A DNA stretch of 64,000 bases from the NCBI GenBank assembly GCA_964563925.1, contig CAZLZD010000006.1, forward strand, positions 49,205 through 113,204, in the 5' to 3' direction. Each line of letters opens with the position of its first letter. Within the stretch, counting starts at the first letter, position 1. Under the pieces are notes generated by a model. It was not told where the DNA came from and did no database searches. It saw only the letters and a list, made by a program, of their open reading frames with translations. The stretch is from JAUILA01 sp964563925 (GTDB lineage: Bacteria > Bacteroidota > Bacteroidia > Cytophagales > Cyclobacteriaceae). The translations under genes were made by a program, and so were the position numbers. Shown one piece after another: positions 34,936-44,023 of this stretch.

Positions 34936-35964
34936 ATGCAAGACATAGAAGCATTCAAGGAGCTGATCAGCGAGCCAAAAAAGGTTGTTATCACCACTCA
35001 TCATAAACCGGATGCCGATGCCCTGGGCTCATCCCTCGGCTTATCAGCCTATTTAACTTCGAGAGGTCACCAGGTCACGGTGATCACGCCGACCGACTAT
35101 CCTGAATTTCTGGCCTGGATGAAAGGAAATGATGATGTCATCGTGTTTTCGGAAGGGAACCAGGAAAGGTCATACCAGTTGGTCAATGATGCCGATATAA
35201 TATTTTGCCTGGATTTTTCTTCCTTACACCGAATCGACGATTTGGGAGATGCGGTGGGAAAATCCGGTTCGGTAAAAGTGCTGATCGACCATCACCTGGA
35301 GCCGGATGACTTTGCCCGATTTGAATTCTGGAGTAATAAGGCTGCGGCTACAGCTGAGCTGGTGTATGAACTGATCGAAGACCTGGGTGACCTTTCAAAG
35401 ATCACCAAGGAGATAGCAGAGTCGCTGTACGCAGGGATTATGACCGATACGGGGAATTTCAAGCACCCAAATACGACGGAGAATGTATTTCGGGTATGCG
35501 GTGAGTTGATCCGGCATGGAGCGGATACGGCAAAAGTTGCCAAACTGATCTATGACAACAATTCGATTGACCGGATAAAATTTATCGGGTTTTCCCTGAA
35601 TGAACGTCTGAAGGTGATCCCTGAATTAAATACCGCCTATTTCGCGATCAGCCGGGCAGACCTGAAACGCTTCAATTCCAAAACCGGGGATACCGAAGGG
35701 TTGGTAAACTATGCCCTGTCTATTGAAGGGATTAAGTTTGCGGCGCTGATCACAGAGCGGGAGGATGCGGTGAAGATGTCATTCCGGTCGATTGGTGAAT
35801 TTTCAGTAAATGAATTTGCCTCCCGTCATTTTAATGGCGGTGGACACAAGAATGCTGCCGGGGGCAAGTCAGACGGGTCTCTGGATGAGACGGTAAAAAA
35901 GTTTGAGGAATTGCTTCAGGAGTATAAAGAAGAATTATCAGTGAATTTAAAAGCATACGTTTAA
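34936..35964 (+). CDS. nrnA: DHH-family oligoribonuclease / pAp phosphatase
   Basis: Degrades very short RNA and the nucleotide pAp. 342 residues: the DHH domain has HHKPDADALGSSLG (16-29) and IDHHLEPDD, and the C-terminal DHHA1 domain has FNGGGHKNAAGGKS. Bacteroidota generally lack the DEDD-type oligoribonuclease Orn, so this is probably the main nanoRNase. First gene of a run in which each start overlaps or closely follows the previous stop. Confidence 0.9.
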   Translation: MQDIEAFKELISEPKKVVITTHHKPDADALGSSLGLSAYLTSRGHQVTVITPTDYPEFLAWMKGNDDVIVFSEGNQERSYQLVNDADIIFCLDFSSLHRIDDLGDAVGKSGSVKVLIDHHLEPDDFARFEFWSNKAAATAELVYELIEDLGDLSKITKEIAESLYAGIMTDTGNFKHPNTTENVFRVCGELIRHGADTAKVAKLIYDNNSIDRIKFIGFSLNERLKVIPELNTAYFAISRADLKRFNSKTGDTEGLVNYALSIEGIKFAALITEREDAVKMSFRSIGEFSVNEFASRHFNGGGHKNAAGGKSDGSLDETVKKFEELLQEYKEELSVNLKAYV

Positions 35965-36896
35965 TGAATACAATTGGAAGGATTGCCATACTGGCTGTTT
36001 TTACAGCCTTTATGCTGCAGAGTTGCGGATCAACGGAAAAAGAAACCTCTTCGGGTATTACTTATACCCTGGTTCGTGAAGGAGAAGGACAGATACCGGT
36101 AGACGGGGAATATGTTGTCTTCGGGATGAAATATGGTGTAGGAGATTCCGTATGGATGGATACCGCGGTAGACCCACCGGTGGCCATCCAAAAAATGGAT
36201 TCCCTCTGGCGCTCAGGGGGAGCGATCCATGAGATCTTTGCCGACATGCGGGCCGGGGATTCTGTAGTGTTTACGGTTGACGCGGAGACCCTATTCTCCA
36301 AAACATGGAATCAGCAGGTTCCGCCGGATATGAGTCCGACTACCGAATTCTTTTTCAACATTTCTTTGGATTCGGTAATGACGACGCAGGAATACAACCA
36401 GTGGGCGCAGAAGATCATTGATGCGGAACAGCGGAAGGCTGAGGCGGCTCAACTGGAACAGCTTGATAAGGATATTGCCCTCATCGAGTCCTATCTGGAG
36501 GAGAATAATATTGAGGCTCAGGAAACGGAATCAGGCTTACATTACGTTATACATGAAAAAGGAACGGGACCTGAAGCCAACCCTTCTGACACTGTCAGTG
36601 TCCTGTACAAAGGGTACTTAATGAACGGCGAGGTATTTGACTCCAATATCGAGGAGGTAGCCAGGGAAAACGGGATGTACAAGGAGGGGGTTGAATATGG
36701 CCCCTATGACCTGGTACTTGGACGATCCAGGGTGATTCGCGGATGGCATGAAGGACTGGATTTACTGAATGAGGGAGGCAAGGCCACCTTTTATATCCCG
36801 TCCAGGCTGGGTTACGGTCCGAACTCGATGGGTCCCATGATTCCGCCAAATACGGTACTCCTTTTTGATGTGGAATTAGTAGATGTAAAAAAGTAA
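35964..36896 (+). CDS. FKBP-type prolyl isomerase lipoprotein (tandem domains)
   Basis: 310 residues. Lipoprotein signal with Cys 21 (MLQSC). A degenerate FKBP-like region (about 45-140) is followed by a helical linker with IIDAEQRKAEAAQLEQLD and then a canonical FKBP domain (about 200-308) keeping VLYKGYL, VFDSN, VIRGWHEGL and LGYGPN. Likely a periplasmic foldase. Its start overlaps the nrnA stop by one base; a related gene follows one base later. Confidence 0.88.
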   Translation: MNTIGRIAILAVFTAFMLQSCGSTEKETSSGITYTLVREGEGQIPVDGEYVVFGMKYGVGDSVWMDTAVDPPVAIQKMDSLWRSGGAIHEIFADMRAGDSVVFTVDAETLFSKTWNQQVPPDMSPTTEFFFNISLDSVMTTQEYNQWAQKIIDAEQRKAEAAQLEQLDKDIALIESYLEENNIEAQETESGLHYVIHEKGTGPEANPSDTVSVLYKGYLMNGEVFDSNIEEVARENGMYKEGVEYGPYDLVLGRSRVIRGWHEGLDLLNEGGKATFYIPSRLGYGPNSMGPMIPPNTVLLFDVELVDVKK

Positions 36897-36897
36897 A

Positions 36898-37779
36898 ATG
36901 AAGAGAATTGGAATTTATGCAGCAGCTTTTGTTGCTGCCGTGTCCCTGACAGGCTGTTTTGGGACAGATGATGTGCAACCGGGTCTGGAACAGAGATTTC
37001 TGGAAGAGACTGCGGTCATTGATGAATATATCCAGGATAACAACATTAGCGACGTTTCTGTCGATTCGTATTCACTGCTGCGATACACCAAATTGCTGGA
37101 TGGGAGCGGCCTGGCTCCGTATTCCGGTACCCAGGAAGATCCCGAAAGTGTGAACCTCACATACAAGACTATTCTTTTGGAATCCGGTGATACGGTAGAG
37201 GTGGCAGAAAATGTAGAGGTCAACTGGGAAGACCTGATCGTGGGGTTAAGAGTCGGACTCAGGAACGTACGGGAAGCCGGCCGGACGATTTTATATGTGC
37301 CCAGTGTACTTGCTTATGGTGAGGAGGGTGCCGGGGATATTCCTTCGAATGCCATTCTCATATATGACATAACGCTGAATTCATTTGAGCATCCTCAATT
37401 GAAAAATGAAGTCAGTTATATCCAGTCATACCTTAACGACAACCAGATTACAGCACTGAAGCATCCTTCCGGGATCTTTTATGAAATAACAGACGGCGGG
37501 GATGGGCCATTTCCTACCTGGCGCAGCGGGGTCCTGGTGGATTATGAAGGCAGGCTTATCGAAACGGGTGACGTATTTGACCAGGGCCAGGGGCGTTCAT
37601 TTAACCTTTCCGGTCTTATCCTGGGCTGGCAGATCGGTCTTCAGCAGGTACGTGAAGGCGGTAGCATCAGGCTTTTTATTCCGTCTACATTTGCCTACGG
37701 ACCTGAAGGGGCCGGAACTTCCATACCAGGGGATGCAAGCCTCGAATTTGATATTTCCCTAATTTCGATTCAGAATTGA
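36898..37779 (+). CDS. FKBP-type prolyl isomerase lipoprotein, second copy
   Basis: 293 residues. Lipoprotein signal with Cys 20 (SLTGC). Two FKBP domains: the first (about 40-160) keeps LAYGEEGAG but has lost the active-site Asp and Trp (LIVGLRVGL in place of IxGW); the second (about 180-293) has the full set: DYEG, VFDQ, LILGWQIGL, FAYGPEGAG and LEFDISL. The domain plan matches the gene before it, suggesting tandem duplication. Only the second domain should be catalytic. Confidence 0.88.
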   Translation: MKRIGIYAAAFVAAVSLTGCFGTDDVQPGLEQRFLEETAVIDEYIQDNNISDVSVDSYSLLRYTKLLDGSGLAPYSGTQEDPESVNLTYKTILLESGDTVEVAENVEVNWEDLIVGLRVGLRNVREAGRTILYVPSVLAYGEEGAGDIPSNAILIYDITLNSFEHPQLKNEVSYIQSYLNDNQITALKHPSGIFYEITDGGDGPFPTWRSGVLVDYEGRLIETGDVFDQGQGRSFNLSGLILGWQIGLQQVREGGSIRLFIPSTFAYGPEGAGTSIPGDASLEFDISLISIQN

Positions 37780-38366
37780 CCCTTTGTTTCGCCACGAATA
37801 ATGTGCATAAGCTCGAGGAGGTGAAAATGCTCCTCCCCGAGCGATTCACATTACTAACTCTTGCCCAGGCGGGCTGTACGGAAACACTTGCAGAGGATCA
37901 GACTACCCTGGAGGGTAATTCACTCCAAAAAGCCGAATATGTGTTCAAGGAGTATGGGATTCCCTGTTTTGCGGATGATACAGGCCTGGAGGTTTTTGCC
38001 CTGGACGGACAGCCGGGAGTCTATTCAGCGAGATATGCCGGTGAGGCGGCAGACAGCCAGGACAACATTAATTTACTCCTTCAAAATATGGAAGGAATCG
38101 AAGAGCGACAGGCTCAGTTCCGCACCGTGATTACCCTGGTGACATCCAGGAAAACCAAACAGTTTGAGGGCCTGGTCAAGGGAAGAATCCTGGATGAAAT
38201 CACCGGAGACGGTGGGTTTGGATATGATCCTGTGTTTGTACCTAAGGGCCATGACCGGACATTCAGCCAAATGTTGCCGGAAGAAAAAAATGCCATCTCT
38301 CATCGCGGACAGGCCGTTGAAAAACTGGTCAACTATTTGGTATCTCACGAAAATGCATTAACCTAA
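37776..38366 (+). CDS. rdgB: dITP/XTP pyrophosphatase
   Basis: House-cleaning enzyme that hydrolyses non-canonical purine triphosphates; 196 residues. FATNNVHKLEEV at the N-terminus and FADDTGLEV, GFGYDPVF, ISHRGQA later are family motifs. The start is a TTG at 37776 whose last two bases belong to the preceding stop (TTGA overlap); this gives the right N-terminal length, and the next ATG would remove essential motif residues. Confidence 0.94.
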   Translation: MTLCFATNNVHKLEEVKMLLPERFTLLTLAQAGCTETLAEDQTTLEGNSLQKAEYVFKEYGIPCFADDTGLEVFALDGQPGVYSARYAGEAADSQDNINLLLQNMEGIEERQAQFRTVITLVTSRKTKQFEGLVKGRILDEITGDGGFGYDPVFVPKGHDRTFSQMLPEEKNAISHRGQAVEKLVNYLVSHENALT

Positions 38367-38370
38367 GGGT

Positions 38371-38994
38371 GTGAAACCTTATGTTATTGGACTGACCGGC
38401 GTGAGCGGATCCGGGAAAACCGCTTTTTTACATAAGCTTGTGGAGGAATTTCCCGCCACGAAAATTTGCCTGGTATCACAGGACCACTATTATCATCCCA
38501 GGGACGAACAAGTCGCCGATGAAAATGGAGTCATCAACTTTGACACGCCGGAAGCCATAGACGATGCCGCACTGGTGCGGGATGTAAAGCTATTGAGAGA
38601 GGGCAACAAAGTTGAAAAGGAGGAATATACCTTTAACAACCCAAAGAAAAAGCCAAAGAAACTTCTTTTCTCACCGGCCCCCCTGGTCATCATTGAAGGG
38701 ATATTTGTACTTCATTATCCCCGCCTTCAGCCCCTGATCGATTTAAAGGTATTTATTGATACAAAAAGTCACCTTGCCCTGAAACGCAGGATCATCAGGG
38801 ATCAGGTAGAGCGGGGCTATGATCTTGAAGATGTGCTGTATCGTTTTGAGAATCATGTCATGCCGTCGTATGAGAAATACGTCAGGCCGTCAAAGGCAGA
38901 GGCTGATGTGGTGATTCCCAATCACAGGCACTTTAACCGCGCCCTGGAGGTATTTAAGGGATTCCTGCACTATCGCCTGGATACATCCTCCTGA
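38371..38994 (+). CDS. udk: Uridine kinase
   Basis: Phosphorylates uridine/cytidine in salvage. 207 residues, GTG start at 38371. P-loop GVSGSGKT near residue 10, then QDHYYHP, the FDTPEAID segment and EGIFVLHYPRL. Last gene of the nrnA run, 4 bases after rdgB; convergent with the MATE gene with a one-base gap. Confidence 0.93.
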   Translation: MKPYVIGLTGVSGSGKTAFLHKLVEEFPATKICLVSQDHYYHPRDEQVADENGVINFDTPEAIDDAALVRDVKLLREGNKVEKEEYTFNNPKKKPKKLLFSPAPLVIIEGIFVLHYPRLQPLIDLKVFIDTKSHLALKRRIIRDQVERGYDLEDVLYRFENHVMPSYEKYVRPSKAEADVVIPNHRHFNRALEVFKGFLHYRLDTSS

Positions 38995-38995
38995 A

Positions 38996-40393
38996 TTATA
39001 CCTGGACAAGTTTCCATTTTCCCTTACGGAAAATAATCACACTGACAACTGCAAGCAATACCACCGCGGCTGCTATGGCTATAAAGATTCCCCGTGGTCC
39101 GAAGTCAAGTGTGATTGCCAGCAGATAAGCCAGCGGCAATTCAAAAAACCAAAAACAAAACAGGTTGATCAGTGTAGGGGTGCGCGTATCACCTGCTCCG
39201 TTAAAAGATTGTCCGATAACCATGCCGTAGGCAAAAAAGACATAACCGGCACAAATATATCTCAGAGCCATGGAGCCGTAATGAATCACCTCGCTGTCCC
39301 CGGTAAACAGGGCGACAAGGTCTTCTGCAAAGATGAAAAATACCAGGCCGATAAAAGCCAGAAACAGCATGTTATACCAGGCACATTGCCAGACCGATTG
39401 CTCGGCCCTGTCGGCATGCCCGGCACCAAGGTTTTGTCCGACCAGCGTAGCCGCCGCATTACTCAGGCCCCAGGAGGGGAGAATCGTAAACACGATAATT
39501 CTGAAGGCAATCGCATACCCGGCAAGTACCTGCGAACCGAAGTGAGCGCTGATCCTGACCAGGAAGAGCCAGCTCAGGGTTCCGATCAGGTACTGACCAA
39601 TCCCGCCCAGTGCAATATTCACGATATGCCGGATCAGTCCCAGGTTTGGTTTGAAATGTTCCCACCTGATTTTAACCTGGCTGCTTTTACCGAACAGCAC
39701 ATATAACTGAATGATGACGGCAGTTCCACGCCCGATATTGGTGGCGACGGCGGCACCGGCCACACCAAGTTCGGGAAACGGTCCTATCCCGAAGATGAAC
39801 AACGGATCCAGGATGATATTAAGGACATTGGAAATAATCAGGACGTACATGGCGATTGAGGCATCACCGGCTCCGCGGAAGATGGAGTTATTGATAAACA
39901 GGAGCATTACGGTGGCATTACCGGCCAGCATGATCTGGGTGTATTGGTATCCTTCACGGATCAGGTCATCTTCTCCACCCATCAGGGAGAGGATTTCCCT
40001 GGGGAAAATCACGCCAATTACACTACAGACGGTTGAAATTACCATAGTGAGCAAGATGGTCTGCCCTGCCGCCTCGGCGGCGGCCTCTGGTTTGTGCTCG
40101 CCTGTACGCCGTGCGACCAGCGCCGTGGCCGCCATACTGAACCCCATCGAAAACGCATAAATGATCATGACCACCGCCTCGGTCAGGGCTACGGTGGCAA
40201 TGGCATTTACACCTACCTTACCAACAAAGTATATATCCACAACGGCAAAAAGGGACTCCATGGTCATTTCCAGGATCATGGGAATGGCCAGCAGGACAAT
40301 CGCGCGGTTGATGCTTCCCGAAGTAAAGTTTTTTTCCGAGCCTTTAATGGCCTGTCCGATCAGGCGAAATGCTGCACTGAGTTTATTTATCAT
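38996..40393 (-). CDS. MATE-family multidrug exporter
   Basis: Cation-coupled exporter of the MATE superfamily, 465 residues, about twelve helices in two halves. Typical segments include PMILEMTMESLFAVVDIYFVG, NSIFRGAGDASIAMYVLIISNVLNIILDPLFIFG and the second-half FNGAGDTRTPTLINLF. Substrate unknown. Divergent from the small gene before secDF. No TAnnTTTG box is evident in its own direction. Confidence 0.94.
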   Translation of the reverse strand: MINKLSAAFRLIGQAIKGSEKNFTSGSINRAIVLLAIPMILEMTMESLFAVVDIYFVGKVGVNAIATVALTEAVVMIIYAFSMGFSMAATALVARRTGEHKPEAAAEAAGQTILLTMVISTVCSVIGVIFPREILSLMGGEDDLIREGYQYTQIMLAGNATVMLLFINNSIFRGAGDASIAMYVLIISNVLNIILDPLFIFGIGPFPELGVAGAAVATNIGRGTAVIIQLYVLFGKSSQVKIRWEHFKPNLGLIRHIVNIALGGIGQYLIGTLSWLFLVRISAHFGSQVLAGYAIAFRIIVFTILPSWGLSNAAATLVGQNLGAGHADRAEQSVWQCAWYNMLFLAFIGLVFFIFAEDLVALFTGDSEVIHYGSMALRYICAGYVFFAYGMVIGQSFNGAGDTRTPTLINLFCFWFFELPLAYLLAITLDFGPRGIFIAIAAAVVLLAVVSVIIFRKGKWKLVQV

Positions 40394-40485
40394 GCCGGAT
40401 GGTTTCTTTCGGGTGAACTGAAAGTAACGGTAAGATCACACCTCAGGTTGCTCCGAAGTGATGATTTTTCAATATCCGGCAAAAT

Positions 40486-40516
40486 ATTGTTTTATTCTAT
40501 AATATACCTACATTTG
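40486..40516 (+). promoter_or_regulatory. Strong promoter of the secDF leader gene
   Basis: ATTG (40486-40489), 19-base spacer, TACATTTG (40509-40516), a perfect -7 box. The transcript would start near 40520, only about 7 bases before the ATG at 40527. Confidence 0.65.
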
Positions 40517-40526
40517 TAGCCCAAAA

Positions 40527-40889
40527 ATGACAGGTTATTCTTCCATAGTGCGGTACAAATTCAGGGCAGGGCTCATCCTCGGGTTCCTGGCGGCAATAGC
40601 CATCCTGATGACCGACTTCACCCTTGTAAACCATCAGGGTAAGACGGATACCGAACTCCGGGCAGACCAGGAGCAGGATCGGGGTGACGAATCCAGTACA
40701 CAACTAACTGCTTCAAAAGACCTCGTTGCCACTGTTTCGCAACTAACCATTCAACATGCGTGGCATTTCATTGCAGATATTTATACTGTTGACCATGAAG
40801 ATCAGGACACCCGTGGCTTTGATGTACGGGAGTATGATACCTGGTTCCGGACGCTGTTCCGGTTGATTATATCGCCAAACGCCCCATAG
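40527..40889 (+). CDS. 120-residue leader-like protein upstream of secDF
   Basis: I do not recognise a family. Basic N-terminus, one hydrophobic segment (about 14-28, GLILGFLAAIAILM), a hydrophilic acidic stretch (35-65), then a C-terminus rich in Arg and aromatics, WFRTLFRLIISPNAP (106-120), ending in Pro at the stop codon. It is exported or anchored by the first segment. A strong promoter stands just upstream. secDF starts 72 bases downstream with no promoter or terminator between. This layout resembles secretion-monitor leaders such as SecM and VemP. It may instead be an ordinary small envelope protein. A GTG at 40548 is an alternative start. Confidence 0.65.
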   Translation: MTGYSSIVRYKFRAGLILGFLAAIAILMTDFTLVNHQGKTDTELRADQEQDRGDESSTQLTASKDLVATVSQLTIQHAWHFIADIYTVDHEDQDTRGFDVREYDTWFRTLFRLIISPNAP

Positions 40890-40902
40890 GCAGATTTTCT
40901 TT

Positions 40903-40973
40903 TTTATTACTATGCCCACCGGGCAACCCAACTAAATATTCACTAAAAATTTTTAATTATAATGCGTAATAAA
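40903..40973 (+). promoter_or_regulatory. Possible RNA stem masking the secDF start
   Basis: TTTATTAC (40903-40910), 14 bases past the leader stop codon, is perfectly complementary to GTAATAAA (40966-40973), codons 2-4 of secDF; two G-U pairs could extend it. A small GC hairpin TGCCC-acc-GGGCA (40913-40925) lies inside. The long stem is A/U-rich, so its stability alone is modest. Confidence 0.4.
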
Positions 40974-43970
40974 GGTGCAGTAATCTTACTGACAGTTGTT
41001 GTTACCCTGCTTTGTGTGTATTACTTGTCGTTTACTTTCAAGTCAAGAAGCGTACAGCAAAACGCCATCGAGTATGCTACTGAAGCGAATGGTGTGATCA
41101 ACCTGTCTAAAAAGCAGGCTTATCTGGATTCTGTCTGGAACCTGCCTGTCTATAATATCCTTGGGGTAGAATTTACCTACAAGGAAGTTAAGGAGAATGA
41201 ATTGAGTCTTGGTCTTGACCTCCAGGGAGGCATGCACGTGACACTGGAGGTTTCTCCGGTTGATATCATTAAGGGTCTGAGTGGCGACAGTCAGAATGAG
41301 GCGTTTCTGGAGGCAATCCGCCTGGCCCGCGAGCGCCAGGCCAACAGCCAGGCACGGTTTTCCGAACTGTTTCTCGAGGCATTTCTTGAGGTTTCCGATG
41401 ATGACCGTCTGGCTCCGATCTTTGTGACTGCGGCAAACCGTGGCCGGATCAGTGTGGATATGACCAACGAGGAGGTGATGGAAATCGTGAATACGGAGAT
41501 TGAAAGCGCAATCGACCGTTCGTTTACTATTCTCCGGACCCGTATTGACCAGTTTGGTACATCACAACCGAATATTCAGCGTCTCCAGGGTACAGGTCGA
41601 ATCCAGATTGAAATTCCGGGTGCCGAAAATCCTGAACGTGTACGTAAACTTCTGCAGGGAGTGGCAAAACTCGAATTCTGGGAAGTGGCTGAAGCAGGGG
41701 AGTATGTGCCCTCACTCATGAACGTGGATGCGATGCTTGTTGAAGAGATGAAGCAGAATCAGTCCCTTGACAGCATCGGTGAGGTACCGGGCGAGCTCGG
41801 ACAAGCTGAAGACCTTGGCAGCCTTCTATCCTCGGCTGAAGGGGAGCTGGAAGGTGAAGGCGATACGCTGGCTGCCGATTCCATTGATTCACAACTTGAC
41901 TCGCTGTCCAATGAGCAGGTATCTCCGTTGTTTTCCCTGTTACGATCACGCAGCGGACTGGTCTATGACCTTCAGGATACCGGCAAGATCGGTGAGATCC
42001 TTCGCCGTCCTGATGTCAAAAGTATGTTGCCAAGAACTCTCAAGCCTCTGTGGTCGGTTAAACCATTTATCAATGAAGAGACTGGCGAAGAGCTGCTTGA
42101 GCTTCATTTCATGCGCGTGGGCCGTGGCGGTAAGGCCCAGCTGACCGGTGAGGTGATCACTGATGCCCGTCAGGACATTGACGAAACGGGAGACATTGTG
42201 GTCAATATGCAGATGAATGCGTTCGGAACGAAAACGTGGCGACAAATGACGGCAAAGGCGGCTGCTAAGCGAACAGCAAGTACGCTTCCTGACCGTATTG
42301 CCATTGTCCTTGACAACTATGTGTATTCGGCACCCTATGTTCAGGGGGAGATTCCCAACGGGAGCTCACGTATTTCCGGAGATTTTACCGTGGAAGAGGC
42401 AAAGGACCTTGCCAACATCCTGAAGGCAGGATCTCTGCCTGCCCCGACCAGGATCGTGGAAGAAGCAATTGTGGGTCCGACACTTGGACAAATTGCCCGT
42501 AACCAGGGAATTGTTTCCATGCTGGCCGGACTGGGCATCGTTGTGCTTTTCATGATTGCTTATTATTCCAAAGGCGGATTTGTGGCAAACATTGCCCTGG
42601 TATTCAATATCTTTTTCATTCTTGGTATTCTGGCCCAGTTCAATGCGGCCCTCACTTTACCTGGAATTGCGGGTATTGTACTAACCATTGGTATGTCAAT
42701 TGATGCCAACGTACTGATTTTTGAACGGATCAGGGAAGAATTGCGAAATGGAGTGAAACTGAGGGAGGCGATCACCACAGGTTATCAGAAGGCATTCAGT
42801 TCCATTGTCGATGCAAACCTGACTACGCTTCTCACCGCAGCTATCCTCTATATTTTCGGACAAGGGCCGATCAAAGGATTTGCGATCACCCTTATGATAG
42901 GTATTTTCTGTTCATTCTTCTCCGCGGTCTATATAACCCGCGTAATTGTGGAATGGATGACATCAAAAGGTGATCAGAGTAAGATCTCGTTTGCGACACC
43001 CCTTTCCAGGAACCTGTTGAGCAGTATCAATATCGATTTCATGTCAAAAAGAAAGAAGGCCTACCTCTTCTCAGGAGCGGTTATCCTGGTTGGAATGATT
43101 CTTCTGGGTACACAGGGTCTGAACTTAGGTGTCGATTTCAAAGGCGGACGTTCCTATATTGTCAATTTTGCCGACCCGGTGGAAGCGACAAATATGAAAC
43201 TTGCCCTTTCCGAAACCTTTGGGGGAGAGGGTACAGAAGTTAAGAACTTTGGTGCCAACAACATTGTGAAGGTGACCACTTCTTTCAATGTAGACGATGA
43301 GTCGGATACGGCAGATGACCAGGTAAAGAATACGCTGATCGCCGGTCTGGAATCATATACTGAACTTGAATATGTGGAAGATGCGGCCGAAATTGATAAT
43401 GAACATTTCACAATTTCCGGTTCCTCCAAAGTAGGCGCCACCATTGCGGATGACATTGTCAATTCATCGTTCGAAGCAGGTATTATCGCTATTATTGTTA
43501 TTTTCCTCTACATCCTGATAAGGTTCCGCAAGTGGCAGTTCAGCACGGGAGCGATCATTGCGATCATTCATGATACGCTGGTTGTTTTTTCAGCATTTGC
43601 CATCGCCGGAATCTTCGGAGTGAAGTTTGAAGTAGACCAGGTTTTCGTAGCGGCGTTACTCACAGTCATCGGTTATTCAATCAACGATACGGTGATCGTT
43701 TTCGACCGTATTCGTGAATACCTCGGGCTGGGAACGAGTTCGGATAATGTGAAAATCTTCAATTCGGCTATTAACAGCACCCTCAACCGTACACTGATTA
43801 CCTCAGTGACTACGCTGATCGTGGTACTGATCCTGTTTGTATTCGGAGGTGAAGTGTTGCGCGGTTTCTCTTATGCACTGTTGGTGGGAATCCTGGTGGG
43901 TACCTACTCGTCGGTATTCATTGCCTCTCCGGTCGTCATTGACCTGGCAAAAAGCAAGAAGGCAATTTAA
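40962..43970 (+). CDS. secDF: Protein export subunit SecDF (fused)
   Basis: Membrane subunit that uses the proton or sodium gradient to pull proteins through the Sec channel. 1002 residues. The SecD half (about 1-640) has the large periplasmic domain with LGLDLQGGMHVTLE and SFTILRTRIDQFGTSQPNIQ, and helices with TIGMSIDANVLIFERIREE. The SecF half (about 660-1002) has LNLGVDFKGGRSY and VIGYSINDTVIVFDRIRE. The fusion is usual in Bacteroidota. It probably shares a transcript with the leader-like gene upstream. Confidence 0.97.
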   Translation: MRNKGAVILLTVVVTLLCVYYLSFTFKSRSVQQNAIEYATEANGVINLSKKQAYLDSVWNLPVYNILGVEFTYKEVKENELSLGLDLQGGMHVTLEVSPVDIIKGLSGDSQNEAFLEAIRLARERQANSQARFSELFLEAFLEVSDDDRLAPIFVTAANRGRISVDMTNEEVMEIVNTEIESAIDRSFTILRTRIDQFGTSQPNIQRLQGTGRIQIEIPGAENPERVRKLLQGVAKLEFWEVAEAGEYVPSLMNVDAMLVEEMKQNQSLDSIGEVPGELGQAEDLGSLLSSAEGELEGEGDTLAADSIDSQLDSLSNEQVSPLFSLLRSRSGLVYDLQDTGKIGEILRRPDVKSMLPRTLKPLWSVKPFINEETGEELLELHFMRVGRGGKAQLTGEVITDARQDIDETGDIVVNMQMNAFGTKTWRQMTAKAAAKRTASTLPDRIAIVLDNYVYSAPYVQGEIPNGSSRISGDFTVEEAKDLANILKAGSLPAPTRIVEEAIVGPTLGQIARNQGIVSMLAGLGIVVLFMIAYYSKGGFVANIALVFNIFFILGILAQFNAALTLPGIAGIVLTIGMSIDANVLIFERIREELRNGVKLREAITTGYQKAFSSIVDANLTTLLTAAILYIFGQGPIKGFAITLMIGIFCSFFSAVYITRVIVEWMTSKGDQSKISFATPLSRNLLSSINIDFMSKRKKAYLFSGAVILVGMILLGTQGLNLGVDFKGGRSYIVNFADPVEATNMKLALSETFGGEGTEVKNFGANNIVKVTTSFNVDDESDTADDQVKNTLIAGLESYTELEYVEDAAEIDNEHFTISGSSKVGATIADDIVNSSFEAGIIAIIVIFLYILIRFRKWQFSTGAIIAIIHDTLVVFSAFAIAGIFGVKFEVDQVFVAALLTVIGYSINDTVIVFDRIREYLGLGTSSDNVKIFNSAINSTLNRTLITSVTTLIVVLILFVFGGEVLRGFSYALLVGILVGTYSSVFIASPVVIDLAKSKKAI

Positions 43971-43993
43971 GCCTGACTTAATCCAGAAAGAAG

Positions 43994-44022
43994 GCCCTTT
44001 CCGCAAGGAAAGGGCTTTTTTT
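43994..44022 (+). terminator. Intrinsic terminator of secDF
   Basis: 9-bp perfect stem GCCCTTTCC / GGAAAGGGC, loop GCAA, followed by seven T. The minus-strand side is less T-rich but may also serve trkH. Confidence 0.9.
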
Positions 44023-44023
44023 A

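Noticed and set aside
37776..37779. Frameshift between the second FKBP gene and rdgB
   Set aside because: The TTGA overlap gives a complete rdgB N-terminus and a complete FKBP C-terminus, so this is a normal coupled start.
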